Part shown: positions 27,736-35,604 of the stretch, one piece after another
Position numbering within the stretch: the stretch's first letter is position 1
How the letters are laid out: each line of letters begins with the position of its first letter
Source: Candidatus Enterococcus ferrettii
Lineage (GTDB): Bacteria; Bacillota; Bacilli; Lactobacillales; Enterococcaceae
DNA: 55,656 nt
Direction: 5' to 3'
Assembly: GCF_017377655.1 (NCBI RefSeq)
Contig: NZ_JAFREL010000044.1
Span: 1-55,656 of the forward strand
Program-made: the position numbers and the translations under genes
The notes under the pieces: model-generated
Seen by the model: only the letters and a program-made list of their open reading frames with translations
Told to the model about the DNA's origin: nothing
The model's database searches: none

Positions 27736-28719
27736 CTACCTAACAAACGGCAAAAGCTCGTCAGTCAGCTGTTCAAAATCCAGCTCATTAACCTCTTCGA
27801 TTTGACGGATCATTTCTTTCGGTAAATCTGGCTGCATGCCGCCGCAAATTGCAGCACTGATAGCGCCAATGGTATCCGTATCCCAGCCGACTGAAGCACT
27901 TAATTGTGCTGCCTTCAATGGATTACCAGCTGCTAACTCAACGATTGCAAAAGTGCTGGGGATCGTCTCGATCGTTTCCATTCCGGTCCCAATTTCTTCG
28001 TACAAGCGTTGCAGAATGATCGATTCATCGGATTCTTCTTGCAGAATTTTTCGAGCCTGCTTCATGCGGAAGGCCAGGGAAGCGGCTGGAAAATCATGAC
28101 CATACTCTTTGGCAGCATCGATTGCGGCAAAAGCAAGCTGCCAAATTGCTTCGATCGATTGACCGCCACGAACAGTATAGCTTACTGCGGCCGCGACAGC
28201 GCTGGCACCTGCAATAGCAATTTTTGTGTTGTGGGTTGGCAGACAGATTTCAGCGACATTTTTTATCAGCTCGGGAAGCTTGCGGTAATCACTGATTAAA
28301 CCGATAGGGGCAATCTTCATAGAGGCGCCATTGGTTGTACCAGTTACTCCCGTTTCTTCAATAGGCACCCCCTGAGCAATTTTGTCCAGAGCCTTCAAGG
28401 TCGACGGTCCGGAAACAAAAGCTGAGACAGGTGAGTTATCATTCCATTCCCGCAATTCTGCCACATAGTCGGCCACCTGAATGCGGCCTTTGTTCTTCTT
28501 AATCATCGATAGAATCATCAGGACATTGATGGTATCATCCGTGATTGCTCCAGCTGCCAGTTTACGGCCAAAGACATCATTTTCGTTGGAGGCAACTAGC
28601 TCTGTGACACCATTAGGAAATTGTTGGCGAATTTTTTGCTGTGACCAGCACTCGGTGGGCATGCCCAATGCATCCCCTAAAGCACCGCCGGCTAATACGC
28701 CCCATATTTTTTCTCGCAT
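27736..28719 (-). CDS. ADP-ribosylglycohydrolase family protein
   Basis: 327 residues. ATG 28719 lies directly after the PTS stop codon, with the ribosome site GGAGGT inside the PTS gene, so translation is probably coupled. The family motifs are all present: GALGDALGMPTE near the N-terminus, ITDDT at about 59-63 (metal-binding Asp pair), TTNGASMKIAP, and GWDTDTIGAISAA at about 277-289 (second metal-binding Asp pair). Such enzymes use two Mg2+ ions to cleave N- or O-glycosidic bonds of ADP-ribose; distant members next to sugar transporters are suspected to cleave ribosides. Being coupled to a PTS permease and followed by a macro gene, this one may cleave an imported phospho-riboside or reverse an ADP-ribose mark. 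The substrate cannot be told from sequence. Confidence 0.88.
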   Translation of the reverse strand: MREKIWGVLAGGALGDALGMPTECWSQQKIRQQFPNGVTELVASNENDVFGRKLAAGAITDDTINVLMILSMIKKNKGRIQVADYVAELREWNDNSPVSAFVSGPSTLKALDKIAQGVPIEETGVTGTTNGASMKIAPIGLISDYRKLPELIKNVAEICLPTHNTKIAIAGASAVAAAVSYTVRGGQSIEAIWQLAFAAIDAAKEYGHDFPAASLAFRMKQARKILQEESDESIILQRLYEEIGTGMETIETIPSTFAIVELAAGNPLKAAQLSASVGWDTDTIGAISAAICGGMQPDLPKEMIRQIEEVNELDFEQLTDELLPFVR

Positions 28720-30648
28720 TTAATTTACCTCCGCTAAGTTGTTGAATTCCATTTGATTGTTAAAAGGAATCACCGTCAAAATTTTCTCTCCAGCTTTGAT
28801 GTTGCCAGCCTGTTCACTCATTACATCTAAAAACTGATCGGTATTCGTTACAGCAATCAGCGATTCTACCGAATAACCAGCTGCTTGGACTTTTTCTAAA
28901 TCTACCTCAAGAATTTTTTCACCTTGAACGACGGTTTGACCTTTCTTCACTAGTGGTTTAAAGCCTTCCCCTTCTAATTCGACGGTATCAATTCCAATAT
29001 GAATTAAGATTTCGATTCCCGTATCGCTGACGATTCCGATTGCGTGTCCGCTGGGAAAAACAGTTTCGATCGTACCATTTACTGGTGAGATGATTTCGCC
29101 ATTTTTCGGCACAATTACGATGCCATTGCCTAAGGCTTTTGAAGCAAACGTTTCGTCAGCGGAGCTTTCGATAGGTTTTAATTCACCAGTGACTGGAGCC
29201 ACGATTACTTCCGTTTTTACTAATTCCTTCTTCGGCTCATCCACCACATCATCTTCTTTTTTGAAGGTCGTGTAGGTTAACACAAAGGCCACTACTGAAG
29301 TCGCAATCGTTGCGATAATTGCCATAATCAAGCCATTCATGCTGCCAGTTTCAGGATTAATAAAAGCAGCAAACCCTAAAATACCAAAGGACATTGCATA
29401 CATTTTCGTAGCGGAAAAAGCCAAAATCAAGGAACCTACTGCCCCACCGATCATTGAAAAGGCAAAGCGTTTCTTCACTGGCAGACTGAATCCATAAATA
29501 GCCGGCTCAATAATACAAAATAGACCCGATACCATCGCTGGGATTGCTAAGGCTTTTTGATCCTTCGAGCGTGTTCGCAGGAACACCGCCAGCACCACAG
29601 CTGTTTGCGCAAAGTTGGCAGTAAAGGACATTGGGAAAATGTAGTCCACTCCTGATTGTGCCAGGTTGGTAATCCCAATCGCTGAAATTGGCCAGTGCAA
29701 ACCGAAGATGACTAACGGTTGATACAGTAATGCAACGACCAAGGAAGTCACGATTGGTGAGATGTCATACAAGCCTGACACTCCAGCACTGATTAATGAG
29801 CTAAGTACATTGGTAATTGGTCCAACAATTAAAATTGCTAAAGGAACAGTAATTAAAATCGTCAAAAAAGAATTCACATTGTGAGCAATTACAGCGGGCA
29901 CAACCTTCTTTAACCATTTTTCCACCTTTGATCCAACATAGACGATGAAGATAATCGGAATGACAGTATATTGATAGCCAGTAGCCGGGAACAGAATCGG
30001 AATACCAAAAAAGGTATTATAAACCGGTGTTTGGAACAACGTACCCTCAAACAGCGTATACAAAACATTGCCATCCGATAAGCCGGTCATCAATTCTGGA
30101 ATAATCAATGTCGCCCCCAGCATCATGCCGACAAAGGGATTCATTTTGAACGCCTTGGCACTGGTATAGCCTAAGGTAACTGGTAAAAAGTAGAACACTG
30201 CTTGCCCCATCGCATGCAAAATGATGTAGGCACCATCGGTTACAGACAATACCTGAGCAGCCGTCAGCAAAGCCAAAATCCCCTGCAGCAAACCAGAAGC
30301 AGTCAAAATGCCCAGAACCGGTGTGATCACTTTGGTAATCGTATCAACTAAAGTACTAAGCATCCCTTTCTTTTCTTCTGCCACCGCAGCTGTTGCATTG
30401 CCATTCAAATTCTCCTGAACCACCTGAAAAACTTCTGCCACATGCGTTCCAATGACGACTTGGAAACGCCCGCTGGCAAATTGTGCACTCATCACATCCG
30501 GTGATTGAACGATTTCTTCCTTTTTGACCAGCGAATCATCCTTCAAGGTAAAACGCAGTCGAGTCATACAGTGCGTCACACTTAGTACGTTATCCTTACC
30601 TCCTACATTTTTCAAAATGAACGTTACCAGCTCTTGATACTTTTCCAT
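28720..30648 (-). CDS. PTS beta-glucoside-type transporter EIIBCA
   Basis: 642 residues with domain order IIB-IIC-IIA, as in BglF/BglP. IIB (1-90) has the phosphorylatable Cys27 in SVTHCMTRLRF. IIC (about 100-460) has about ten membrane segments and GLHWPISAIG. IIA (about 490-630) has its active His near residue 550 in ILIHIGIDTVEL. It takes up and phosphorylates a sugar, usually a beta-glucoside or related sugar. It is preceded by a RAT/terminator and a LicT-like gene, so it is induced by its substrate. It runs directly into the ADP-ribosylglycohydrolase gene in place of the phospho-beta-glucosidase that often follows, which makes the substrate uncertain. Confidence 0.93.
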   Translation of the reverse strand: MEKYQELVTFILKNVGGKDNVLSVTHCMTRLRFTLKDDSLVKKEEIVQSPDVMSAQFASGRFQVVIGTHVAEVFQVVQENLNGNATAAVAEEKKGMLSTLVDTITKVITPVLGILTASGLLQGILALLTAAQVLSVTDGAYIILHAMGQAVFYFLPVTLGYTSAKAFKMNPFVGMMLGATLIIPELMTGLSDGNVLYTLFEGTLFQTPVYNTFFGIPILFPATGYQYTVIPIIFIVYVGSKVEKWLKKVVPAVIAHNVNSFLTILITVPLAILIVGPITNVLSSLISAGVSGLYDISPIVTSLVVALLYQPLVIFGLHWPISAIGITNLAQSGVDYIFPMSFTANFAQTAVVLAVFLRTRSKDQKALAIPAMVSGLFCIIEPAIYGFSLPVKKRFAFSMIGGAVGSLILAFSATKMYAMSFGILGFAAFINPETGSMNGLIMAIIATIATSVVAFVLTYTTFKKEDDVVDEPKKELVKTEVIVAPVTGELKPIESSADETFASKALGNGIVIVPKNGEIISPVNGTIETVFPSGHAIGIVSDTGIEILIHIGIDTVELEGEGFKPLVKKGQTVVQGEKILEVDLEKVQAAGYSVESLIAVTNTDQFLDVMSEQAGNIKAGEKILTVIPFNNQMEFNNLAEVN

Positions 30649-30674
30649 CCTGCCTCTTCCTTTCTTTTTTGGGT

Positions 30675-30732
30675 ATCAAAAAAGGCAGCACTCAAACAAG
30701 AGACTCTGTACATCTCTTGCTTGGGTGTTGCC
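30675..30732 (-). terminator. Leader terminator before the PTS gene
   Basis: Long hairpin: GGCAACACCCAAGC pairs with its near-complement ending GTGCTGCC, with further paired bases (AAGAGA/TCTCTT), followed on the minus strand by TTTTTTG. Its left arm overlaps the RAT sequence, as required for antitermination control. Confidence 0.85.
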
Positions 30733-30753
30733 TGCTTTATCAGTTACAATCCC
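30721..30753 (-). promoter_or_regulatory. RAT ribonucleic antiterminator (LicT/BglG-type)
   Basis: On the minus strand GGGATTGTAACTGATAAAG, then CAGGCAACACCC, closely matches the LicT/SacT-class RAT consensus. It overlaps the 5' arm of the terminator hairpin. Binding of the active antiterminator protein here would let transcription pass into the PTS gene. Confidence 0.85.
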
Positions 30754-30755
30754 GT

Positions 30756-31586
30756 TTATTTAATTAGCCGTTGGACATGTAGAATTAAATACATTTCTTC
30801 CTCCGGGTAGATCTGACAATGTAATTTATCCTGCAGATAGCTCTTAATAATCCCGACGCTCTCTGTAGCCTTCGGATAAAACTGCACCACCTGATCGAAC
30901 ATCTCGGGTACCGCTTCTCGTCTTGGTTCATTTATTATGACACGTTGGATGAAGAATTTCAAGTGGGTCACAAAGCGAATATAATTCAAAGAATCCATAT
31001 CCAGCTGAATGCCTAAGCAATCCTCCACGATCAAAACAATTTTTTGCAGCGTCTCAGCCGTCAATAAAGTCTGAGTCGTATCATTCCCTAATCCACCATT
31101 GATAAAGTGCAGCGCAATAAAACCAACCTCGTCTTCATTCAGCTCAATGCCTTCATAATAAGCAATGGTTTCCAGTGCCTGCAATCCCGCTGCGTACTCT
31201 TTCGGATAAAATTTCTTGATCTCCAGCAGCAGTGCATTGCGAATGGTCTCTCCCTTACGGAAGCGATTAACCGCATAATTAATGTGATCCGCCAAACCGA
31301 TGTAGGTATTGCCGTCGAAATTCTTCTTCAACTCAACTTCAGCATTCTTGATAATCACCGTAACCATCTCTAATCGGTTCACCGGAACCTCTTCAATTAG
31401 CTGAACAAAGCGATCCGTCACATTCGGAGAATCCACTACAAAGGTCTTTTCAATCTTATCCTTTTGGACGGTTTCACCCACCTTTTTCCGAAAAGCAATT
31501 CCTCGTCCAATTAGAATACGTTCTAACCCTTTGGTATCAATTACCAACACGACATTGTTGTTAAAAATCTTTTTTATTCTAAGCAA
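30756..31586 (-). CDS. BglG/LicT-family transcriptional antiterminator
   Basis: 276 residues, TTG 31586 as start codon with a weak GATGGTGA upstream. Residues 1-58 form the CAT RNA-binding domain (KIFNNNVVLVIDTKG, then LIGRGIAFRKKVGE). Two PRD domains follow (about 65-170 and 170-276), with conserved His residues in LADHINYAVNR, FIALHFING, VTHLKFFI and LILHVQRLIK. In this family the PTS permease phosphorylates PRD1 to switch the protein off when sugar is absent, and HPr phosphorylates PRD2. The RAT lies 3 bases after the stop codon. A TTGACA-like box (minus strand, 31646-31651) may be its promoter. Confidence 0.92.
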   Translation of the reverse strand: MLRIKKIFNNNVVLVIDTKGLERILIGRGIAFRKKVGETVQKDKIEKTFVVDSPNVTDRFVQLIEEVPVNRLEMVTVIIKNAEVELKKNFDGNTYIGLADHINYAVNRFRKGETIRNALLLEIKKFYPKEYAAGLQALETIAYYEGIELNEDEVGFIALHFINGGLGNDTTQTLLTAETLQKIVLIVEDCLGIQLDMDSLNYIRFVTHLKFFIQRVIINEPRREAVPEMFDQVVQFYPKATESVGIIKSYLQDKLHCQIYPEEEMYLILHVQRLIK

Positions 31587-31738
31587 CTCACATCACCATC
31601 CCCAGGTCACGCTTTCATAGGTTATGCTACAGGTTATTTTATTTTTGTCAAGAAAGCGGGAAGACACCTAAACGGATGTGTACTCTTTTTTTGAATAGGA
31701 TGAATCAAGCTAGAACGTGTTCGCAAAGCAGTCTCACT

Positions 31739-32941
31739 TTAGAATTCCGGTGATTGCTGCCGTTCTCTCAGTTCCGCCCAAGCATCCTCAATCAGCTGCG
31801 AATCTAACAGGCAGTCAATAGCACAATAAGCCAACAGCTTGCTTGAAAAAATGCCCACATATTCAGAGCGTTTGGAGATAGCCAGTTGCTTGAACTGTTC
31901 CGTATGGTTGGAAATTTTTTCCTCGGTTAATAAAGAAATGTATGGATTCAATCCAGGAACAATCCGCTGAACATTGCCAAAGTCTGTGGCACCATTATCA
32001 GCTGGTGCTCCAGCCATCACCGGTTCACCTAGCAGAGCCATATTTTGCTTGCCGACTTTTTCGAGAACGTCATTGTCTATTCTTCCTAAATAACCGGGCA
32101 TTTCATTAATGCTGCAGGTGCAGCCAGTAGCAATGGCCGCTCCCTCCGCACAGCGCTTAATTTTTTCAACAGCGTTTGTCAGTGCTAAGGAACCAAAGCT
32201 GGTAATCAAACATTTTGCAGTTGTTTGTTCAGGAATCAAGCATTCTGAGATTCCACCCTCCTGCAGAAAGTAGCTGACTCCGATTTCTTTTGGCAGCTGC
32301 TGCCGTACTAACCCAATCGCAGTAAAAAATAAGGTCATGGCATCTAGTGCATTAATTCCGTCCTCGGGATGAGCTTCCGCATGGGCTGTTTTCCCTGTGA
32401 AGGTGACGTCCAATTCGAATTCAGACTTACACTTACCGGCAATTCTTGAAACCCCAGAGGTCGGATGCATTAACAAGGCAATAGCGACATCATCAAACAC
32501 GCCATGGGCAATGTGGATGATTTTTCCTCCACCTGATTCTTCAGCTGGGCAGCCCACCAAGCGCAGGGTTCCTTCAAGCTCGTGCTTTTCCATTACTTCT
32601 TTTACTGCTAGTGCAGAGCCGATTGAGGAGACCGCAATTAAGTTGTGCCCACAGGCATGCCCAATCGGCAATGCATCGTATTCGCCGCAAATCGCAATGA
32701 CTGGTTCCTTCACACCTGTTGGACAGCACTCTGCAACAAAGGAAGTTTCCATCTCCGAAACACCTTTTTCGATCTTACTAAAGCCATGCTTTGCCAAAAA
32801 ATCCGTTAATACCTTTTGGGCCTTGAATTCTGTAAAAGCTAGTTCAGGATTCTCGTGAATGTAACGGCTAATCGCTAACAGCTCTTCCTCCGCCTGTTCA
32901 ATAACCTGCTCGGCTTCTTTCTTGATTGTTACAGCCTCCAT
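31739..32941 (-). CDS. M20 family amidohydrolase/peptidase
   Basis: 400 residues, ATG 32941 with GGGAGAG. It has the M20D-type metal and catalytic motifs: CGEYDALPIGHACGHNL (metal-binding His, Asp context) at about 85-100, and CPAEESGGGK (catalytic Glu). The dimerisation segment carries HAEAHPEDGINALDA. Relatives remove acyl groups from amino acids or cleave aminobenzoyl-glutamate or dipeptides in the cytoplasm. It follows the mannose-family IID gene by 16 bases, so it should share the sigma-54 promoter at 35514. This suggests the PTS imports an N-acylated sugar or sugar-amino acid that this enzyme then deacylates; that is inference. Confidence 0.87.
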   Translation of the reverse strand: MEAVTIKKEAEQVIEQAEEELLAISRYIHENPELAFTEFKAQKVLTDFLAKHGFSKIEKGVSEMETSFVAECCPTGVKEPVIAICGEYDALPIGHACGHNLIAVSSIGSALAVKEVMEKHELEGTLRLVGCPAEESGGGKIIHIAHGVFDDVAIALLMHPTSGVSRIAGKCKSEFELDVTFTGKTAHAEAHPEDGINALDAMTLFFTAIGLVRQQLPKEIGVSYFLQEGGISECLIPEQTTAKCLITSFGSLALTNAVEKIKRCAEGAAIATGCTCSINEMPGYLGRIDNDVLEKVGKQNMALLGEPVMAGAPADNGATDFGNVQRIVPGLNPYISLLTEEKISNHTEQFKQLAISKRSEYVGIFSSKLLAYCAIDCLLDSQLIEDAWAELRERQQSPEF

Positions 32942-32957
32942 CGCTTTCTCTCCCTTT

Positions 32958-33773
32958 TTATAAGATGTTGAAATAGGATCCGATTAGTGAAAAAATCAGA
33001 ATTGCGACCACAATCGCAATGTAATTGTCTTTTTTCTTCAAATAGAAATACACTGAAAAGATTGCCAGTAAAGGCAGCAGGCCTGGAACAATCTCATCCA
33101 AAACGTTTTGGATCACAATCGGATCCGTATTCTTCACCTTGATTTCAGTGATGATCTCAAAGGTAATGTAGCTTGCTGACAAAGCCCCCATCATAAATAA
33201 TCCCATAGCTGAAGAAGCATCAATCAACTGATTAATCAGTCCATCCTTCAACACTTTATTAATTGATTTCGTTCCCAGGTTATAGCCTAAGCTGAATAGA
33301 CGGTTACAGATCAGGTAGCCGGCAATTGGGAATAAGAATACAATTACCCCACTTAACACATTTCCCTGAAGCGCCAAGGTTAAAGCCATTGAAAGAACGA
33401 CCGTTTTCAACGTACCCCAAATCAGAGTATCGCCAATTCCAGCAATCGGTCCCATTAAACCAGTCTTCAAGCTGGTAATGGTTTCACTAGGAATAGTCAC
33501 ACCGTTGGCCTTTTGTTCCTCCATTGAGATAATTACGCCTAAAATCATTCCGCCAAACGTCGCTTCTGTATTGAAAAATTGCAGATGCCGCTCGATTGCC
33601 TCCACCTGTTCATCTCTTTCCGGATATAATTTTTCAATGCAATAGCTGATACTAGAAGCAAAAGGCACGGCCTGCATACGTTCATAGTTGCTGCCCAGCT
33701 CCGCAAAGGTATAGTAGCGGAAAAAGCTTTTATTCAAATCTTGTTTAGTCAGTTTAATCTCTTTTTTATCCAT
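32958..33773 (-). CDS. PTS mannose/fructose/sorbose-family IID component
   Basis: 271 residues, starting MDKKEIKLTKQDLNKSFFRY, a standard IID N-terminus. The segments MQAVPFASSISYCIEKLYPE, FFNTEATFGGMILGV, MGPIAGIGDTLIWGT and a C-terminal membrane helix are diagnostic. Together with IIC it forms the membrane channel. The gap to IIC is 9 bases. Confidence 0.95.
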   Translation of the reverse strand: MDKKEIKLTKQDLNKSFFRYYTFAELGSNYERMQAVPFASSISYCIEKLYPERDEQVEAIERHLQFFNTEATFGGMILGVIISMEEQKANGVTIPSETITSLKTGLMGPIAGIGDTLIWGTLKTVVLSMALTLALQGNVLSGVIVFLFPIAGYLICNRLFSLGYNLGTKSINKVLKDGLINQLIDASSAMGLFMMGALSASYITFEIITEIKVKNTDPIVIQNVLDEIVPGLLPLLAIFSVYFYLKKKDNYIAIVVAILIFSLIGSYFNIL

Positions 33774-33782
33774 GTTGTCCTC

Positions 33783-34547
33783 CTAAGATTCATTCGCCAC
33801 CGTTTCGTTTTTGTTGGTATTTAAGAAAATGAAAATCGCGACACACGCACCAAAGATAGACGCACCCATTGCATTCAGTTCAAAGTACTGTACCAAAAAG
33901 AAAGCAATGAAAAATAATGGCATATATTTACGTTTCATAATAACGGAAATAGCAATTGCAAACCCTAAGGCCGGCAAAATCCCCCCAGCGACTTCCATCC
34001 CATGCATAACCCATTCTGGAATGGCTGTAATAATTTTTCCAATGATCGTTGGTCCAGTTGCTACAGCCAGCAGCACAATCGGGAAGGAGAGCAAAAAGGC
34101 GACGGCCACTGGGAAAATCAGTTGATATTTTCGAACCATTTGTGCTGGATTTTTCTCAATCATGTCATCCAGCTTGTGAATACCAAAAATATTGATGGTT
34201 TTCTTCACTTCATACAACAAACCGCCGATAACTCCAAAAGGAATACCAATGGCCACAGCAGCACCAGGCTCTAGTCCATTTTGAATCGCGATAGGGATCG
34301 CAATCAATGCCGCCAATCCGCCATCTGCAGGTACAATGCCCCCTGGATAAATCATACCGATATACATCAGCTGGATTTGCGCCCCAATCAGCAATCCTTT
34401 GCTAGTATCTCCCATGATAAAACCTACAATAATTCCAGAAAGAATCGGTGTCGTAATAATTTCTGAGAAGGTGTAGCCTAATTCTGAAAATGCTAAAAAT
34501 TGTAAAGTTGCACAAACTAAGGCAACGAAAATAATCTTATCCATCAC
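33783..34547 (-). CDS. PTS mannose/fructose/sorbose-family IIC component
   Basis: 254 residues, strongly hydrophobic with about eight membrane segments and the conserved GAQIQLMYIGMIYPGG and PADGGLAALIAIP segments of the family. It forms the sugar channel with IID. The gene follows IIB after 12 bases. Confidence 0.95.
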   Translation of the reverse strand: MMDKIIFVALVCATLQFLAFSELGYTFSEIITTPILSGIIVGFIMGDTSKGLLIGAQIQLMYIGMIYPGGIVPADGGLAALIAIPIAIQNGLEPGAAVAIGIPFGVIGGLLYEVKKTINIFGIHKLDDMIEKNPAQMVRKYQLIFPVAVAFLLSFPIVLLAVATGPTIIGKIITAIPEWVMHGMEVAGGILPALGFAIAISVIMKRKYMPLFFIAFFLVQYFELNAMGASIFGACVAIFIFLNTNKNETVANES

Positions 34548-34559
34548 TCATCCTCCTGT

Positions 34560-35048
34560 TTAACTGTAGAATTTTTCTAAGGCTTTTTCTAACGACATCG
34601 TTGGCTCTGAAGGCAAGACATTCAGGTAGATAACCAGCTCTCTTTTCTTTAATTCTTCTAAAACAGCGACATCCTCCTTGCTAAAGGAAATGCCTGGTAA
34701 GATGGTTGTGCCTCCTCGTTTGCCCCCTAATCCGCCAATTTGAATTTCTTTTAGTGGAAATCCCAGCTTCGCTAACTCCAAGGCTGTCCCAACATCTTTT
34801 AGCAGCAGCAATACATTTCCCTCACCCAGTGTCCCATCCGCTTGTTTTTGACAAATTTCGTTTACCCCATAAATATCGACCTTGATGCCAGCTGGTGCAG
34901 CCATTTCATAAACCTCGGCTAAAAAATCATTGCTAGCCAGCTCGTCATTTACAATAATGATTCGATTAATCATCATTTGCTTTACCCATTTGGTAACGAC
35001 TTGTCCATGTATTAAACGGTAATCCATTCTAATTAGCTTGATATCCAT
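34560..35048 (-). CDS. PTS mannose/fructose/sorbose-family IIB component
   Basis: 162 residues, soluble. The phosphorylated His is in MDYRLIHGQVVTKWV (about residue 15). The central NEICQKQADGTLGEGNVL segment and C-terminal strand order match IIB of this family. It passes phosphate from IIA to the incoming sugar. ATG start. Confidence 0.95.
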   Translation of the reverse strand: MDIKLIRMDYRLIHGQVVTKWVKQMMINRIIIVNDELASNDFLAEVYEMAAPAGIKVDIYGVNEICQKQADGTLGEGNVLLLLKDVGTALELAKLGFPLKEIQIGGLGGKRGGTTILPGISFSKEDVAVLEELKKRELVIYLNVLPSEPTMSLEKALEKFYS

Positions 35049-35076
35049 TTCAACTTTCCCCCTTTTTAACAGCTTC

Positions 35077-35478
35077 CTACCTTCTCAACAGCTTTTCCTG
35101 CAGTACACAAAAATTTTGTTCATAATTTGTTTTACAGATCGCCGAAAGCTCCGCTTCCTCCATTCCTTGTCCTCGAGCCTCCAATAATGTAATCAACAAT
35201 GGAATATTCGCACCAGTAAATCCTATGCAACCATACTTTTTGATTAAAACACTAGAAACATTTGCGGGTGTCCCACCATACAAATCCGCTAAAAAAATGA
35301 CTGGCCCGTCTACCTCCTTTAATTGCTGTTCAATTGTATCCAGATAGTCTTCTGGAGCCACCTCCTTCAATAAAGGGAACGTTTTTATCTTTTCGATTTT
35401 TCCATAAATCATCTCTGTACTCTCTACAATTGCTTCACATAACCGTCCATGACTGACGACAAAAATCCAACTATCCAA
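35077..35478 (-). CDS. PTS mannose/fructose/sorbose-family IIA component
   Basis: 133 residues. Start codon is TTG 35478 with AAAGGAG eight bases upstream. The active His is residue 10 in WIFVVSHGRLCEAIVES, and LADLYGGTPANVSS is a typical IIA segment. First gene of the operon, 36 bases after the sigma-54 promoter. IIA accepts phosphate from HPr and also controls LevR. Confidence 0.94.
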   Translation of the reverse strand: MDSWIFVVSHGRLCEAIVESTEMIYGKIEKIKTFPLLKEVAPEDYLDTIEQQLKEVDGPVIFLADLYGGTPANVSSVLIKKYGCIGFTGANIPLLITLLEARGQGMEEAELSAICKTNYEQNFCVLQEKLLRR

Positions 35479-35513
35479 CTCGTTCGCTCCTTTCCTCTCT
35501 CTACTTTTATATA

Positions 35514-35530
35514 AGCAAGCGCTGTGCCAA
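35514..35530 (-). promoter_or_regulatory. Sigma-54 promoter (-24/-12) of the mannose-family PTS operon
   Basis: On the minus strand TTGGCAC, five bases AGCGC, then TTGCT. This matches the RpoN consensus TGGCAC-N5-TTGCW exactly. It lies just upstream of the IIA gene and downstream of the levR terminator, as expected for a LevR-activated PTS operon. Confidence 0.93.
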
Positions 35531-35536
35531 AAAAAG

Positions 35537-35569
35537 AAAAGGCTTTTCCCCTTTAGGAAAAGCCTTTTC
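35537..35569. terminator. Terminator after levR-like gene
   Basis: Arms AAAAGGCTTTTCC and GGAAAAGCCTTTT around CCTTTA. The A and T runs make it work in both directions. It insulates the sigma-54 promoter from the activator gene. Confidence 0.85.
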
Positions 35570-35604
35570 TAAAACACACTAGTTATATCGCTTCTTTTTC
35601 TGTG

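Noticed and set aside
32397..32858. 153-codon open frame on the plus strand inside the M20 gene
   Set aside because: It is antisense to a clearly conserved enzyme gene, has no ribosome site and no recognisable protein pattern.
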